The position numbers and the translations under genes were made by a program. A stretch of DNA of 64,000 nucleotides from Fomitopsis serialis (lineage: Eukaryota > Basidiomycota > Agaricomycetes > Polyporales > Fomitopsidaceae): assembly GCF_022376445.1 (NCBI RefSeq), contig NW_025955110.1, positions 37,285 to 101,284 on the forward strand, given 5' to 3'. The stretch's first letter is position 1. Each line of letters starts with the position of its first letter. Positions 23,904 to 36,199 of this stretch are shown here, one piece after another. The notes under the pieces are model-generated. The model made no database searches. It was given only the letters and a program-made list of their open reading frames with translations, and was not told where the DNA came from.

Positions 23904-24236
23904 TTATGCCGAAGTGGTGCCCGAGCGGCCACACACATATTCGATCAGGCGATATCTGTGTGGACAGATCGTCATGTCGGTGACGTACGAGAGCAGCGAA
24001 ATGTCCCTTGACATTTCCGGGATTGATGCCAGGCTGGAAAGGATTATGTTGCTGTTTGATGTGGTGGAGGCGCGGGATGGAATGTTGATGGATTGAGTCC
24101 TTTGTTCCAAATGCTTACACATGTACTCCTGCTGTCGTGCTTTCAATTGCTCCAAATGAGCCAGGATGATCACCGAACTCCCATTACTTGGCATGCGACA
24201 TTGCAGGATGCCATCCCGGGCAAAAGTACATTTCAT
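23904..24236 (-). CDS. Small unknown protein or first exon of the coiled-coil gene
   Basis: A 110-codon open frame starting MKCTFARDGILQCRMPSNGS, followed by a helix, LAHLEQLKARQQEYMCKHLE. It lies on the same strand as, and just upstream of, the coiled-coil gene, so it may be that gene's first exon. No recognised family. Confidence 0.4.
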   Translation of the reverse strand: MKCTFARDGILQCRMPSNGSSVIILAHLEQLKARQQEYMCKHLEQRTQSINIPSRASTTSNSNIILSSLASIPEMSRDISLLSYVTDMTICPHRYRLIEYVCGRSGTTSA

Positions 24237-24359
24237 GTCCTCGTATGAATTACCAGAGCACCGACAGTCCCTCTAAGATACGACTTTCCTCTGCCAAGGC
24301 CACGCGGGCACTATGTATACAGGCATACGGCATTCCGGCCAACACCTCGTTCACCTAAC

Positions 24360-24790
24360 CCGGGCCGAGTATTTGCCTGGTCGCTCGGCCCGAGCTTTTG
24401 AAAGAGTGCTCGGACCAAGGGTTTGGGAAGTGCTCGGGCCGAGAGTTGGGCACACAACTGAGGCCTTGAGTTCTCAACATTGCTCGGGCTAAGAGCATGC
24501 CTGATACCTCGCGCCGAGAGTTTGGACTGGTGCGCGGGCCGAGTGGTTGGTCACATTCTCGGGCCGAGGGTTTGGACTGGTGCGCGGGCCGAGTGTTTGG
24601 TCATATTCTCGGGCCGGGAGTCTCGAGTGGTGCGCGGGCCGAGTGTTTGGTCATGTTCTCGGGCCGGGAGTCTCGACTGGTGCGCCGGCCGAGAGTTTCG
24701 TCATATTCTCGGGCCGGGAGTGCGGACTGGTCCGCGGGCCGACTGTTTGGTCACACTCTCGGGCCGGGACTTCGGGCAAGCATTCGGACT
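24360..24790 (+). repeat. 50-bp CTCGGGCCGAG tandem repeat
   Basis: A degenerate left part is followed by units with GCGCGGGCCGAG at 24541, 24591 and 24641, a 50-bp period. The core palindrome CTCGGGCCGAG or CGGGCCGGGAG recurs every 25 bp or so. It sits 0.1 kb beyond the 3' end of the KDZ gene. A related 24-bp array lies at 32545-32660. Confidence 0.8.
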
Positions 24791-24895
24791 CGGAGCTGGG
24801 ACCATGGGGCCAGACAGCTCGTCACAACCCTCGGAATATGTAAACTGTGTAGCCGGGTAGGTGGTACGATCACAAACTAAATTTCTATACTGCCA

Positions 24896-27800
24896 CTACA
24901 TCACGACATTTGGCTCCAGGTACAGATCCCGCCATGCCACCTTCGCATCTTCACGCAGGCGATCAAACAGTGCGCCTTGTGCTCGGCAGTGCTGGGAAAA
25001 TCCTGGGTACTCGGTATCGGAGTTAGTGGTCGCTAGTTCCCGCCACCGGCATGCTTCATGATGAAAGTATCGGCACACGGAGTCAAGCTCCCTGCGCAAT
25101 ATGGCGGCTTCTTCCTCCAATCTGTCACCTTTGAACGGGCATGGAACCACTGTACCCTGTGAACTATGCGCGATGTCAGCAGTTATTCAATGTCCCACCG
25201 CCGTCTCACGTACTGATTCCCAATCGTCATTGCTCCGTATGTCGCCACCGACGTTAACATTCCATATCCACGAGGGGGACTTGTGCCGTTGGCCGGCCTT
25301 GTTGGGCTCAGCAATGGCGGTTACTGTCTTTAGATCGTCTGGGGTGAGCTGCTGATATTTAGCTTGATCCTCTGCAGACAGGCCGAGCACTTGCATGGCC
25401 GCTCGGGCCCGGCGATAGATTGCGGCTTGAAGCTGTACAGCTCGGTCGAGTTTACCCAACTTGGTGAAGGATCGGGTGCGCTTCTTGTTGCCATCTTTCC
25501 TCCCGTGCCGAATGGTTGTCTGGAACTCAAACGATTTCTTGCCGATGAGAATCCGAAGCTGCTGCAAGGCATCATTTGCTTGTCCGCGCCGCAGAGTGAG
25601 CTCGTGCGCGGCCAACCGTTGCAATCCATTGGCGGTAAGAGCATTCCGAGTGAAATTCGAAGGTAGCCCGAGTTTGGTATGTTCCGCCGCCTTCACTGGG
25701 TATGGTGCGGGCGGTTTACTGGGAAAGATCGACCATGGATTGTCGGCATGTGCTGGGGGATCGTTGGGATCGTCTTCCCACTCCGCAGCCGAGTCGTCAT
25801 CCACTGCTTCCTCCTCTGCCACGCCCCAGTCATGCCTTCGGTGAATTGCAGCCGCTCGCCGGTGGAACCGCCGGATCTGACTCTCGAGAGGCTTCCTCCG
25901 TTTGGCCAGCTTTAACTCTTGAGCCCCCGTCACAATGGCCCCCATTTGCTTTATGTCTTTCTGGATTGCGAGTCTGCGGGGTGATCAGAAGTAACCCGGA
26001 AAAGGCGGTCAAAGCACTGACTGTTGCTCTTCAAGCTTAAGGCCATCGGCAATCCAGTCCGCTGTGCCAACGCGGTCCCCGCCGTCACCCTCTTCTTCTG
26101 CCAGCTTAATCTGAAGTTCGAGCCGCGAAGGCACTGTCACCAAATCAGCCCTGAGCTCGGCATGGAGAGCAGAGTGTACCAACTAATTTGTTTCTTCGCT
26201 TGATACCTGTCCATTACCTTCACATCCCGAAGCCTTCGTCGTTGTACTATCCTGAGTTCCCTTCTCCACTCTCCCAAAATCTCGGCATCGACACTGGCCT
26301 CCTTCGCGGTGAGGTCGGCCTTCATGTCGGCCAGCAGTGGCCGATTGGCTTTGATTTTTCTTCTCAGCGAAGCCACTGTCCTCCGTCAGCCCAATGTGTG
26401 ATGCCACAATCAGCTAGACCATACCCATGGTGATCATCTTCTTCCAATTCCAATTGTTCATGTGCCGGTCGAGGGTTTCCTGCCGGTGGGATGTTGACAT
26501 TGAGCGGGTACTACCCGACACGGGATTGATCCCCGACCATTGGGTTTCGATGATCTCGCCGTCAGCTCCCCGGCCCCCTCGGTGAAGGTGAGAGAGTGCC
26601 GGAGCTCGCACTCCGCCTTGTGACCGTGAATGTGAAAGAGGCCAATGCACTTGTATAGGACGAGGCCCCCCGGCATTTGAAGATAAGGATTGTCGTCAAA
26701 TCGGTCATGGAGATGGACGTGGTACTGGCACATGATGTCGTATGATACATAGACGTGCCCAATACCTCTCGAGCGGTAGCCGAGAGCATTGGACAGGGAG
26801 TAGTCCATGTTCATCTGACGTTCGCCCTTCTGATAGTTCACTACCGAGTGCGGAAGGAAGCACCCGTGCCTCAAACAAGATGTTGCGCCGATCCCGGTGA
26901 CAGCGAGCTTATGCCGGTCGGCGTTGGCCTGGGAGACCGCCTTGTGGTCGTTGCAGCTTGAGTGCTGTGGACGTGTTAGCCACACGTTCGTATGCCGGCT
27001 GTATACACCCTCACCATCTTCACGTCCTTCGCTACTCTCAGGTGCTCCTCGTATGGGCCGGGATGAACCATGAACATTTTCCCCGGCATCAACGGTACGT
27101 CGTTCTCGGGCTTGCGCATTTTCATTTGCTCGGCGTGGAAGTTCCCATCCATGACATATCCTCGGGCATATAGGTACCTCCAGAACAGTTCAGCTGGCGT
27201 ATACCGGCGAACAGAGTAACTACTTACTTCCTATCATCCACCTCCCAGTCCTCGGGTATGTTCACTCCGGGCTGCGGACATGCCGGGCAAAAGTGAGCAA
27301 GGTCTCCGTTGCCCGGGGCCTCTCGCCACTGTGGCCCGTATCCAAACTGTTTCTTCGCCTGGAGCAACGCCCATTCGCGGCTCACTCTAAGCACTCAAGG
27401 TATCGATCCTACTTCCATTTCAATCATGTGCTTTGCTGGTATTCTGGACGCTCACTCACCGGTACTTCATGGGGAAAAGCCGGATTGGTGGCCCGTCGAA
27501 TCCGTGCGTAGTAATTCATGGCGGTAGTCTTACACTCCAGATTGTCCAGCAGGAAACCGTCAAGTGCCCCAAAGGTGAAGCACGTACGAGCCTTCGCTGG
27601 CTCGCCGGATACAACCCGGCATCGAGAAGCTGCGATGTGTGGTCACCGGCGTCGGGACAGCCGCACCACGTCACCGGGAGGAAATGCACCCCGGTGGTGT
27701 CAACAATAGTCATCATTGCGGGCGGGGGTCGCGGAGGTGAGTCGGCGTGGTGAAGAGGGTCCGCTGGTACATCGCCATCATCGTCGGCCGCGCGATCGGT

Positions 27801-28471
27801 CGCCCGGTCCATCTCCACTTCCTCGTCATCCTCCACGACAACCGCCGGCTGGGGGCATTCTCTGCCCCGGTGGCCGAGAGTGATTGAAACTCCAACTTGA
27901 CGGAGCCATGAGGGCTCCCAGTATCCTCCGAGGTTCCACTGCTCAACCCGGTGGAATGGTGTTCGCCGGTGCTCGGCGAGACAGCAGGTCGGGCAGAAGA
28001 TTGGATAACCAATGCACGACATGCACTTCCATACCCCGCCGCCACTGTTGCAGCTCGAGCACATATAGCTCCCCTCGGCACTGAGCGCGGGAGGCTTGTA
28101 GTGGGCGTACAACGATCGCAGATAGTTGTGCTGGAGGGGAATCCACTCTCTAAGCATCTCAGGTTGTGTCTGATTGAATTGGTGAGGCTCTGTCTACGAT
28201 ACAACATGGGCACTTGGTATACCTGCGGGGCACTCTGTCGAACTGTGGGGAACTCGCAGAAAGTCGTGTTGGCAACATCATCGGTTGGTGGCGTCCAGCT
28301 GGACTGTCTTGTTGTCGACCGAGCGGTTCGATGGGGTGTAGCCGGCGGAGTCTGCAACCCGCTATTCTGCACCTCGACAAGCCGTGACCTCACTCCCCTT
28401 GCAGTCCTTCTTTTCGTCAGTGTGAGTTCTACCACTGCAGGAGAGGTTGCCGTTGGCCGCAGTCGACCCAT
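24896..28471 (-). pseudogene. KDZ transposase with CxC2-type cysteine cluster, frameshifted
   Basis: Likely transposase of the nested element. Start MGRLRPTATSPAVVELTLTK (28471), stop at 24896. The second exon holds a CxC2-type zinc cluster (CSSCNSGGGVWKCMSC...CPTCCLAEH, about 27980-28070) followed by FHRVEQW. Next come MTIVDTTGVHFLPVTWCGC, CPACPQPGINIP-like residues, and the RNase H-fold core: ATSCLRHGCFLPHSVVNYQK, GERQMNMDYSLSNAL and VYVSYDIMCQYHVHLHDRF. The last catalytic segment reads GEIIETQWSGINP. The C-terminal region is a long helical domain (LKLEEQQ, KRRKPLESQIRRFHRRAA). Two single-base losses break the frame: near 27605, after GLYPA, and near 26564, immediately before the catalytic Glu segment. 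About ten introns of 45-65 bp. Confidence 0.9.
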
Positions 28472-29372
28472 GGTGTTACCAGAGCAATCAACAGCTCAGC
28501 AGTTTGATAAGGGCAGAGTTCAGCTCTGTATTGCCATTGCTCACGTCAAAACTCCTGCAACCATTGCGATTGCCACTAGTGCAGCAGTATGCAGCGGGCC
28601 GGCCGCCCGTGTTCCGGGTATGGTGCGGCCGGGGCCGGGATCACCGACGTGGAGTCGCTAAGTGTTGCAGTTCGTCTAAATCAGACAGCATTTAGGATTC
28701 CATGATGGTTCGCATGAGAACGGGGCGCATAATGGCCCGGCCGGACATTAGTCAGTTGCGTATATAATGATGCGGCCGGCAAGATGTCGATCACAACGGT
28801 CCGGCCCGCCCGCCCGGTCACGTGTCCGGCGCAGTGAGTTTCATCCAGTCAGACGAGGTGCCAGAAGCATTTGCTGGATGCTATGTTGGAGCCAGATCAG
28901 TTTGAGCCTTCCTTGGCTTGCCGGTCGGGACGGCCGGTGATGGGTCTTGTCTTAACCTGGTAACCGGAGTCAGTGACCGGACCCGGCGGCGAGCGGGATC
29001 TGCGGTACGGCGAGTACCATGGAACTGGAGAGCTACAAGTCACACCTTGGTGACTCGCTGGAATCCAATGTGGGTTCGTCCGTGATGCTCCGGCCGGAAC
29101 CCTCCCATTCTGGGCGGCCGGCGTGCCAGCACATCAGAGTTATGGTGATAAGTAAACAATGAAACGAATGTCGTGTAATGGTTGCAGGTAGAATTTGTGT
29201 AAGCCCGAGTACAGCGTGTTAGCTAAGCTCAGAATCGAAAGGTTGTGGCGAACAAGGCTTGGGGTGTCACCGAATCCGTCACCCCGAGGCTACCGAACTC
29301 TTGCCACCACCATCTTCGTCGACAAATCACACCTTGCTCACCTAGCATTCTCACTTCACCAGACAACTCGCA
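28472..29372. promoter_or_regulatory. Divergent promoter region between KDZ transposase and unknown gene K4
   Basis: A 0.9-kb gap separates two divergent starts. It is rich in GGCCGG words like those in the terminal arrays. TATATAAT at 28761-28768 is the best TATA-like site, about 290 bp upstream of the KDZ start. The repeated boxes could let transposase bind its own promoter; this is a guess from sequence likeness. Confidence 0.4.
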
Positions 29373-32300
29373 ATGGGCAAAGTCACCTGGCAAGAACCGG
29401 ACCTAGTGATCCTGAACAGCAACCTGGAGGATTATCAACAGGCTTCCGAGGATCCACAGCGACGTCAGGAGCTCGTGGAGAACAGCATTCAACGGCTGGA
29501 AGAGCGGAAGAAAATCAAGTTTGATGCTCAGTTGCGAAAGGTATGCATTCGACGACGATGATAGAACATTGGTGGCTCATCTCCGGCAGCGCGTCGATAA
29601 GTGGTACTCTAACCGACGGGGGTCGAAGGAGCAGGTCAAGAAGGAGATGTTTAAGCTCGGCAAGGACATAACGTGGAGGACGGTCGCGGCCCGCGACCGG
29701 GAGGATGAGCTGGGGGAGATCATGGCGAGGATTGCCCGGGAGAGGGGGAAGGATGGGTTGGATGACGACGACGACGAGGAGGAGGAGGGGGATGAGAGGG
29801 AGACAAGGAAGGCCAGGCGATGCCGAGCCGCCAGATCCCGGCCATCTACCAAACCGCCTTGAAGGAGCTCTGCGACAATCTCTCGCCGGAGGACCAGGCC
29901 GACTACATGCAGGTCGCCAAGGATTGGAACACGCAGGTATGGCCGGCCGACCTTCAACGGAAGCAGCTCGAGAAGTACGGCACCACCATGATCCGGGACT
30001 TCATGAAGATCATGTGGAGGAAATGCGGGGCAAGGTGCTTTCTCCTCGTCGGGATCCCGATGGCGGACGGGAAGAACGGTGTGTTAGAGTACGTGTGCCC
30101 ACCGTAGTGCTAGGCTTCGAATCGTTGAATACATTGTCAGGTTTGACTTCAACGACGAGATGATACTTGAAGAAGATTCCCCGAAGGTACCGAAGTTTAC
30201 TGCCACCCATGCCGAGTGGAAAACCGGCCTGCTGTATGACATGTGGAAGGCATACATCAAGACCGTGTTCGGTATGTGAGAGCTTTCGGCGGCGCGAGCG
30301 AGACCTAAATCCGGAGCAAACAGATGGGAATGGATTCGAAGAGGAAGGAGACCACGGACCGGCATCGGTCATCGAAAACATGGACTGGGAGGAGGACGAG
30401 GACGGGTATCCGCTCATGCCGCCGGCGGACCACGACTGTTTCAAAAAGACGAAATTGAAGCGTATGTTTTTGGCGACGTTCGTTCGGAAGACGTATGGTA
30501 CGCGTGTCCGGGATTGATACGCATTCCATTGTTGACATATTATCAACAGTTAATTTCACCGGACGATCAACAGTCAAAGTGCCGTGGCAATCACTGTCAG
30601 AACTCTCGGTTCGTTCATCGACCCTGAGTACCTCCCCGCCGGCACCGTGCTGAGCGACCCGAATAAGATGCGCACCGGGGACCTCGACGCAATCCTCACT
30701 CATTGGCGGGAGAGGCAAGACGACCATCCGCAGGGTCCGGTGCTGCGGTTTAGGGCCTGGAAGAATTCCAAGCTGGAGATCGTCGTCCCGGAGCCAGTAA
30801 AGCCTAAACCTTCGGCGAGGCGACCTAAGCCACAGCGTAGGCAAGCCACGCCCGGACCGTCTCGCGCGCGCCGGCAAGAACCTGCCGGCGATATTGCTAG
30901 CGATGAGGCGTCCGCAGAGGAGAGCGAAGCGGAGGAGACTTTCAGTGACCTATTCAAAGCCGACTTGAGTACCGATGAGGAGGAGCAGCCAGCCAAACCG
31001 TCGCCGAAGCGGAAAGACAAGGGAAAGAAGAAGGCGCAGTCGCCCGAGTTGACGGACGATGAAGCACCTCCCCCACCCCGTAAGGACAAGGGCAAGGCTG
31101 CCGATCGAGGTGCTCCACCCTCGAAGGCCCGGCCCACTCGGGAAGTATCCCTGACGACAACCCGGTGCCGGCAGGGAAATCGGGCCCACCGAGGGGATTG
31201 CAGCGCCCGCAATGACGGCTCTGGACGGTGGGAAAAGGCGGTGGTCATATCCAAGGCCCACCGAGCAAACCCCGGCCCAAGAAGAAGGCCGCGAATCCCA
31301 GCAGTCCTCGGCCCGAGGTAGTCCCGGAGGGCCCGGTCCCCAAGAAGGCTGCAAAGCCCATACCCGGCGACGGTGGGACCAAAGGGAAAGCAGAGCAGAA
31401 GGCCCGTAAACCGTCGCTCACCTCCAAAGCGAAGGCGGGCCCCAGCGGAAAGAAAAGGGCTCCGGTGGAATCCAATGCCGAGGACGACGACGAGGTGATC
31501 ATCCTACCAAGTCCGGGTGAGTATAAACCTGCTTCGGCTTGGGTGTATTCTTATTCCCGTCCACTTCACAGTGAAGCCGAAGAAGGCCAAAGACACGCCG
31601 GCCGTCCGCACCGGTCGTCCTGGACCACAGCCGCATGAGGAGAGCCCGGCCACCGCTGGGAAGAGTTGGGAGGAACGGCTCCAGTGGCTCCGGGAGCTCA
31701 CAGCCGATGACGGGGTGCAAAACCTGGTCAACAAACTGCCCTACCTAGTGAGCTCCACCTTGACGTGCTCGCCATTGATGTTCTGACGAACCACATCTAG
31801 TCCGAGACCGGCGCATGGCAGTCCAAGACTAAGTGGGACTGGGCAGTTGGAACTACCGCCGAGCCCGATGCACGCCGGACATTCACAATGACAAGGACGT
31901 CCTAGCACGGTTCCGTGCGTGGCTCACAAGGATAGGTACCAGTCTTGCGGACACCCCGATGAGCCGAGAGAACGGACTTATGGTTACCTTGGCGATTGCC
32001 ATGGTTGTGAAGGACATCGAGAGGAAGATCGATCACCGGAGCGACGAGGAAGACGAGATCCCACAGTACGTGCACGGATCACAACTTGGTTGGAGCTTCG
32101 TCGAGGAGCTCGGCGAACACTGCGAGACGATAGGCAAACTGTGGGAAGACATGGCACATAGGATGCAGAAGAAGCGGAAAGCTGGAGATGTGCCCGAGAA
32201 GTCGTCAGCGATCGGCGCCCGGATCAAACGGTCGAAGCCAAACCCATCTGAATCGCCCGCCAATGGTCAATCGTCAGCCCGGACGTCAAACACGAAGAAG

Positions 32301-32375
32301 TCTGCGTCGCCGGCCAAGATTAAGTCTCAAAGCAAGACCACGACGGCGACGCGAAGGTCAACCCGCCGGCGTTAG
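29373..32375 (+). CDS. KDZ-associated unknown protein K4, basic and acidic low-complexity tail
   Basis: Multi-exon gene starting MGKVTWQEPDLVILNSNLED (29373). Order of parts: a helical N-terminus, an acidic run (about 29760-29800), IPAIYQTALKELCDNLSPED and RQLEKYGTTMIRDFM-like helices, CFLLVGIPMADGKNG, then VNFTGRSTVKVPWQSLSELS and SFIDPEYLPAGTV (about 30540-30650). A long Lys/Ser/Pro-rich tail follows, and the last exon ends TATRRSTRRR. This arrangement is common beside fungal KDZ genes; no function is known to me. One base seems missing near 30608, and another shift may exist near 29815. The tail after about 31150 may belong to a second gene, because exon joins there are uncertain. Probably nuclear, from composition. 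Confidence 0.6.
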
Positions 32376-32544
32376 CTGTCCGTAGTCCCCTCACATATGA
32401 GTTATCGTACTTTACATTATGTCGCCGAATCAATGTCAGTCTCATACAGCTGGATTGAATGCCGGCGTGGTATCCCGATAGCATTGCCTCTGTACAGTTG
32501 CCCACTGTGTAATGACATGCCGGCCCCGATATTCGAAGACCATC

Positions 32545-32660
32545 CCGGGCCGAGACTTGACAAAACTCCCGGGCCGAGACCTTCCCAAACTCCCGGGCCG
32601 AGACTTTCCCAAACTCCCGGCCCCGAGACTTTCCAAAACTCCCGGGCCGGGAATTGGACG
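32545..32660 (+). repeat. 24-bp CGGGCCGAGACTT tandem repeat
   Basis: Four clear units of CGGGCCGAGAC followed by TTTCCCAAACTCC, then degenerate copies to about 32900. The core matches the 50-bp array at 24360-24790 (GGGCCGAGAGTTT). The two arrays bracket the KDZ transposase and gene K4. Confidence 0.8.
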
Positions 32661-33036
32661 AGTCTCGGGCCGCGACTTGGGTGCCTGCTCGGGGCGAGAC
32701 GTTGGCGTCCCGGAGGGCTTAGGGCATTTGACATGCCTGAGAGGTAGCAGAGTCAGGGTTGTGATATGCCCGCAATAGCCGGTGCCACTGCGGGGTGCAA
32801 GTCCCGGCCGAGAGTTTCCTGTGATGCTCGGCGCCGGTGGAACGCTTAGAGCCCCGGGCCGAGATATCGGGAGTGAGCTCGGGCCGGGGGTGACTATGTC
32901 CTTGGGGATATCCAGTCGACATTCAGAGGGTGTGCTCAAACCATATATTGTGTACATAATTCCGCGCTATGGTACATTGATTCGATACAAGTCCTTCGGT
33001 GCCGCCGGCGCATGTCACAACCCCGGGCCCTCTCCC

Positions 33037-35944
33037 TCAGCGACGTCGCCATTCCCCATCTCCTGCGACTGACCTTCCTTTTGCGGCCCAGGGCCCCCAT
33101 GGGGCGAGCCACATCCACGCTCTCCGGTAAAGTGGGGGGAGAGGTGGGGGGTTGCGCAGGGGGAGGTGGCACCCCAGTGATTCCACCGGAAGTCGTTGGG
33201 AGAGCCAGCGACGTGCTCGGGGGGGTGACTCCATCTCGGGGACGGTGGGCTGCGACGGGGCCCTTCCATCTGCGTTCGTCTCCGATGGACCGACGGAGGA
33301 CTCGGCCTGTGGCGCCGGGAGCTCCGGACGGGTCACCTCGTTGGCCGGCGTCACTGGACCTGCTGTGGTGGGCGACGGCTCGGGAGCCACAACCGGGGAG
33401 CGGCCGGCACGCTCTGGGTGCATTGGCCGCGGCGGCGAGGAGCTGGGGGACCTGGCTGAACATTGGCCTTGGGACGAATGCACCGAGTCCGCCGGCTCCC
33501 GTACCGAATTCGCGACTTGCCCACAGGAGACGAGGGGGCAGTGGTGGGGGACCGGGGCGTCCTGGGTCAATGGTCCGGGGCCGGGAGATGCGGACGTGGC
33601 CATCACGGGCACCGGGGCTTCCTGAGTGGATGATCCGGGGCCGGGAGATGCAGAGGCGGCCATCGCCGGCAGCTGTTGCACATGAATGTTAGGCTGCAGT
33701 CGAGCAATAGTGAGATGTATGAGAAAGGACATACCTCGGTGGGCGCAGGGGGGACGACCGGTGCGTGCCGTGGCCCCATCCTCAACCGGAGGCCTTGGGG
33801 AGGTGGGTGCGTCTTCAACGACCGGTGCCGGGACGGGTGTTGGTGACCGGGACATGGCACCCGCGTTCATCTGCGGCCCCGCTTCTTCTTCATCGGCCTG
33901 CAGCGCCTCGCGGAGGATGTCCATGTACTCCTCCCGGTTAGCGTCGCCGGTCAATGCATAGCCTGACCGGAATGTTAGCCGGAGCATGCCAGTGTCATGG
34001 CACCACTCACCGAGGAGACGCTGATTCTCCAGCAGTGTGCTGTTCATTGCCTCAAGGGCAGCCACGCGTTCGTTCAGCTGCGCGACATTATTCTCCAGCT
34101 CCAGGATACGGAGCTCGGTCCTCTCTCCCAGCTCGGCCTGGCGTTGCAACACCACAACGGGTGCGCCGAGCGAGCCACCGTCGCCGCCGGGGACCACTGG
34201 ATACATGCGCCCTACTACGTGAGCTAGATGCATTCTCACCAGTGCAGACAGCACTTACTGATGTCCGTGGGATCGGCTGGTGGGTCCAACGCAGTCTTCG
34301 CCCGCTTTCGCGGGGGCTCTTTGCCGGCCGGTGCCTTCGACGATCCCTCGCCGCGATCCGCTTTACCTTTCCCCTTCGACGGGGGTGCGCTACCCTTTCG
34401 CTTCGAGGGTTGTTTGGTGACGGGTGTCGGGCGGCGGGACGGCGTATTACTGCGTCTCGTGCTCCGCCGAGACGCCGTCGTTGCGACCGAGCCCTCGTCG
34501 CTTTCGGTGCCCGACTCGCCGTTTGTCGTCGGGGGCCCGTCGGCAACACTCAGGGAGCGGTCGGAGACCACGCTGCTCGCGCGGGAGCTGCCCGCTGACG
34601 ACTTCTTGGACGACTTCCCCCTCCCAGACTTCTGCGGCTTGAACGTCCCCTCGGTGTCGATGTCCTCGCACTTCGTCTTCTTTACGTGGCAGAAGTCGCA
34701 CGCGGCCTGCTTTCTTTTCTTCGGCTTGCCGTCTTTCCGGAATGCCGACACCTTCGGGACGGAGATGTAGCAGGGGAATCCCTTGCACGCAATGCAGGGA
34801 GGATCCTGCCGACGAGGTGAGCGGCACATTTAAATGTGATCGGGAATACTCACCCGCAGCTCCTTGTCCCCCTCCTTCCGGGTCTCCTTCTCGGCGCGGT
34901 AGTCCATCCTGAAGGCCGCTCGGTCCTTCTTAGCCGCTTTCGCCTTCTTCGCATCCACCGTAGCGTCCGGGGTGTCCAGCTTCAGGATCCCTTTGCGCCC
35001 GGCTTTGCCTACAATCTCTATGTCAGTCAGGGGACACATTGAGACGGTGGGCAACTCACGCTTGCCCTTTGACTTCGCCGAGACCCTTTCTTCCTCTTCC
35101 TCCTCCTCCTCCTCCTCCTCCTCTTCGAGCTCCTCCTCGTCGGTCGAATCATCAAACTGGGGGCGGGCACGATCCTTGCCTTTCTTGGACCGTGGCGGAG
35201 TCGCTGCGCGTTTGCGCTTCTTGGATGCAGCCGTGCTTCCAGTCGACCTCTCGCCACCGGTCTTCTTCCCCGTGTCCCGGGATCGCCTGGGCTCCTCTTC
35301 ATCGATCTCCATGCGATCCTCCTCCATCGGTATCTCCTCTTCTCCATCCGAGCCGTCTCCCGCAAGCTCTTGGAAGCGCACCGCGGGGCCCTGGCGAGAA
35401 GGACCGGGTGTTGCATGCGTTGGGCCGGGTGCCACATGAAAGCCGGCCGGCGCGTCGGGATTGTACCAATCGCAATCCGGCAGGCGCTCATCGTCCGGAC
35501 TGATGTTGGACAAGCGAACCGGGACGCCGATGGCATCGACGACGTTGATCTCTACAATGGCAGAGAGCAGCAGCAAGGGAACCAGAGGAGGTTCCCCCAC
35601 CGAGTCGCAGAGCGTGATCTGCTCCATGACATCGCGCTAATACACCCGGTAAGCATCCTCCGTTTGATGAGCTGCATGCATTACTTACCAGGAGTGCCTG
35701 CAGCTCGTCGAGCTGCCGACTTGATGTCAATAACCCGGAGAAGTGAGATGGCGCGAACACTCACTATTTCCTCCAGTTTTTTCTCCTCCTCATCCTCATA
35801 CACCAAGCGCCCTCCGAGCATCTCGAGCAGGCGGTTGTTTGCATCGTGGAGGTAGGCGGCTATTTGCTCCGGCGACATTGCGGTCCTCGGAGGAACGTCG
35901 TTGTTGGCCGGTGGGGCGGCGGCGGTGGCAGCGTCGGTCGACAT
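33037..35944 (-). CDS. KDZ-associated unknown protein K5 with cysteine cluster and coiled coil
   Basis: Multi-exon gene starting MSTDAATAAAPPANN (35944). Order: a helix (MSPEQIAAYLHDANNRLLEM), a hydrophobic exon (PLVPLLLLSAIVEINVVDAI), LPDCDWYNPDAP, a long disordered acidic/basic stretch with about a dozen consecutive Glu residues (35090-35130), then a cysteine cluster, CIACKGFPC and, after a 25-residue basic loop, CDFCHVKKTKC (34660-34800). This resembles a Zn2Cys6 DNA-binding cluster with an enlarged loop. A leucine-rich coiled coil follows (ELRILELENNVAQLNERVAA, about 34070-34150), then a Pro/Ser-rich tail to 33037. The cluster plus coiled coil suggests a DNA-binding dimer, perhaps a regulator of the element. 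It is divergent from K6 with only 255 bp between starts. Confidence 0.62.
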
Positions 35945-36199
35945 GGCTTGGTAGGGCAAATGCGAAGCAGAGTTACGGAAGCGAGGGGGGAGGGCGTGCT
36001 GAGAGCTTGCAGGCGAGGTGATGAGAGCAGGAGACAAGCGACGCGAAGCCACACCGATCGCGAAGTCCAACGTGGCTGGTCACGTGCACCCGGCGGGCCG
36101 CGGGATGTTTAGCCGAACATGAACATCGTGATGGCGCGTCGCGCCGTTCTTCCCATCCGTCCTCTATCATCTTTCTTCACATTTCTTCGCGCTACACTC
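35945..36199. promoter_or_regulatory. Compact bidirectional promoter between K5 and K6
   Basis: The two start codons are 255 bp apart on opposite strands, so both promoters must lie here or overlap the 5' ends. No clear TATA box is visible. Confidence 0.4.
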
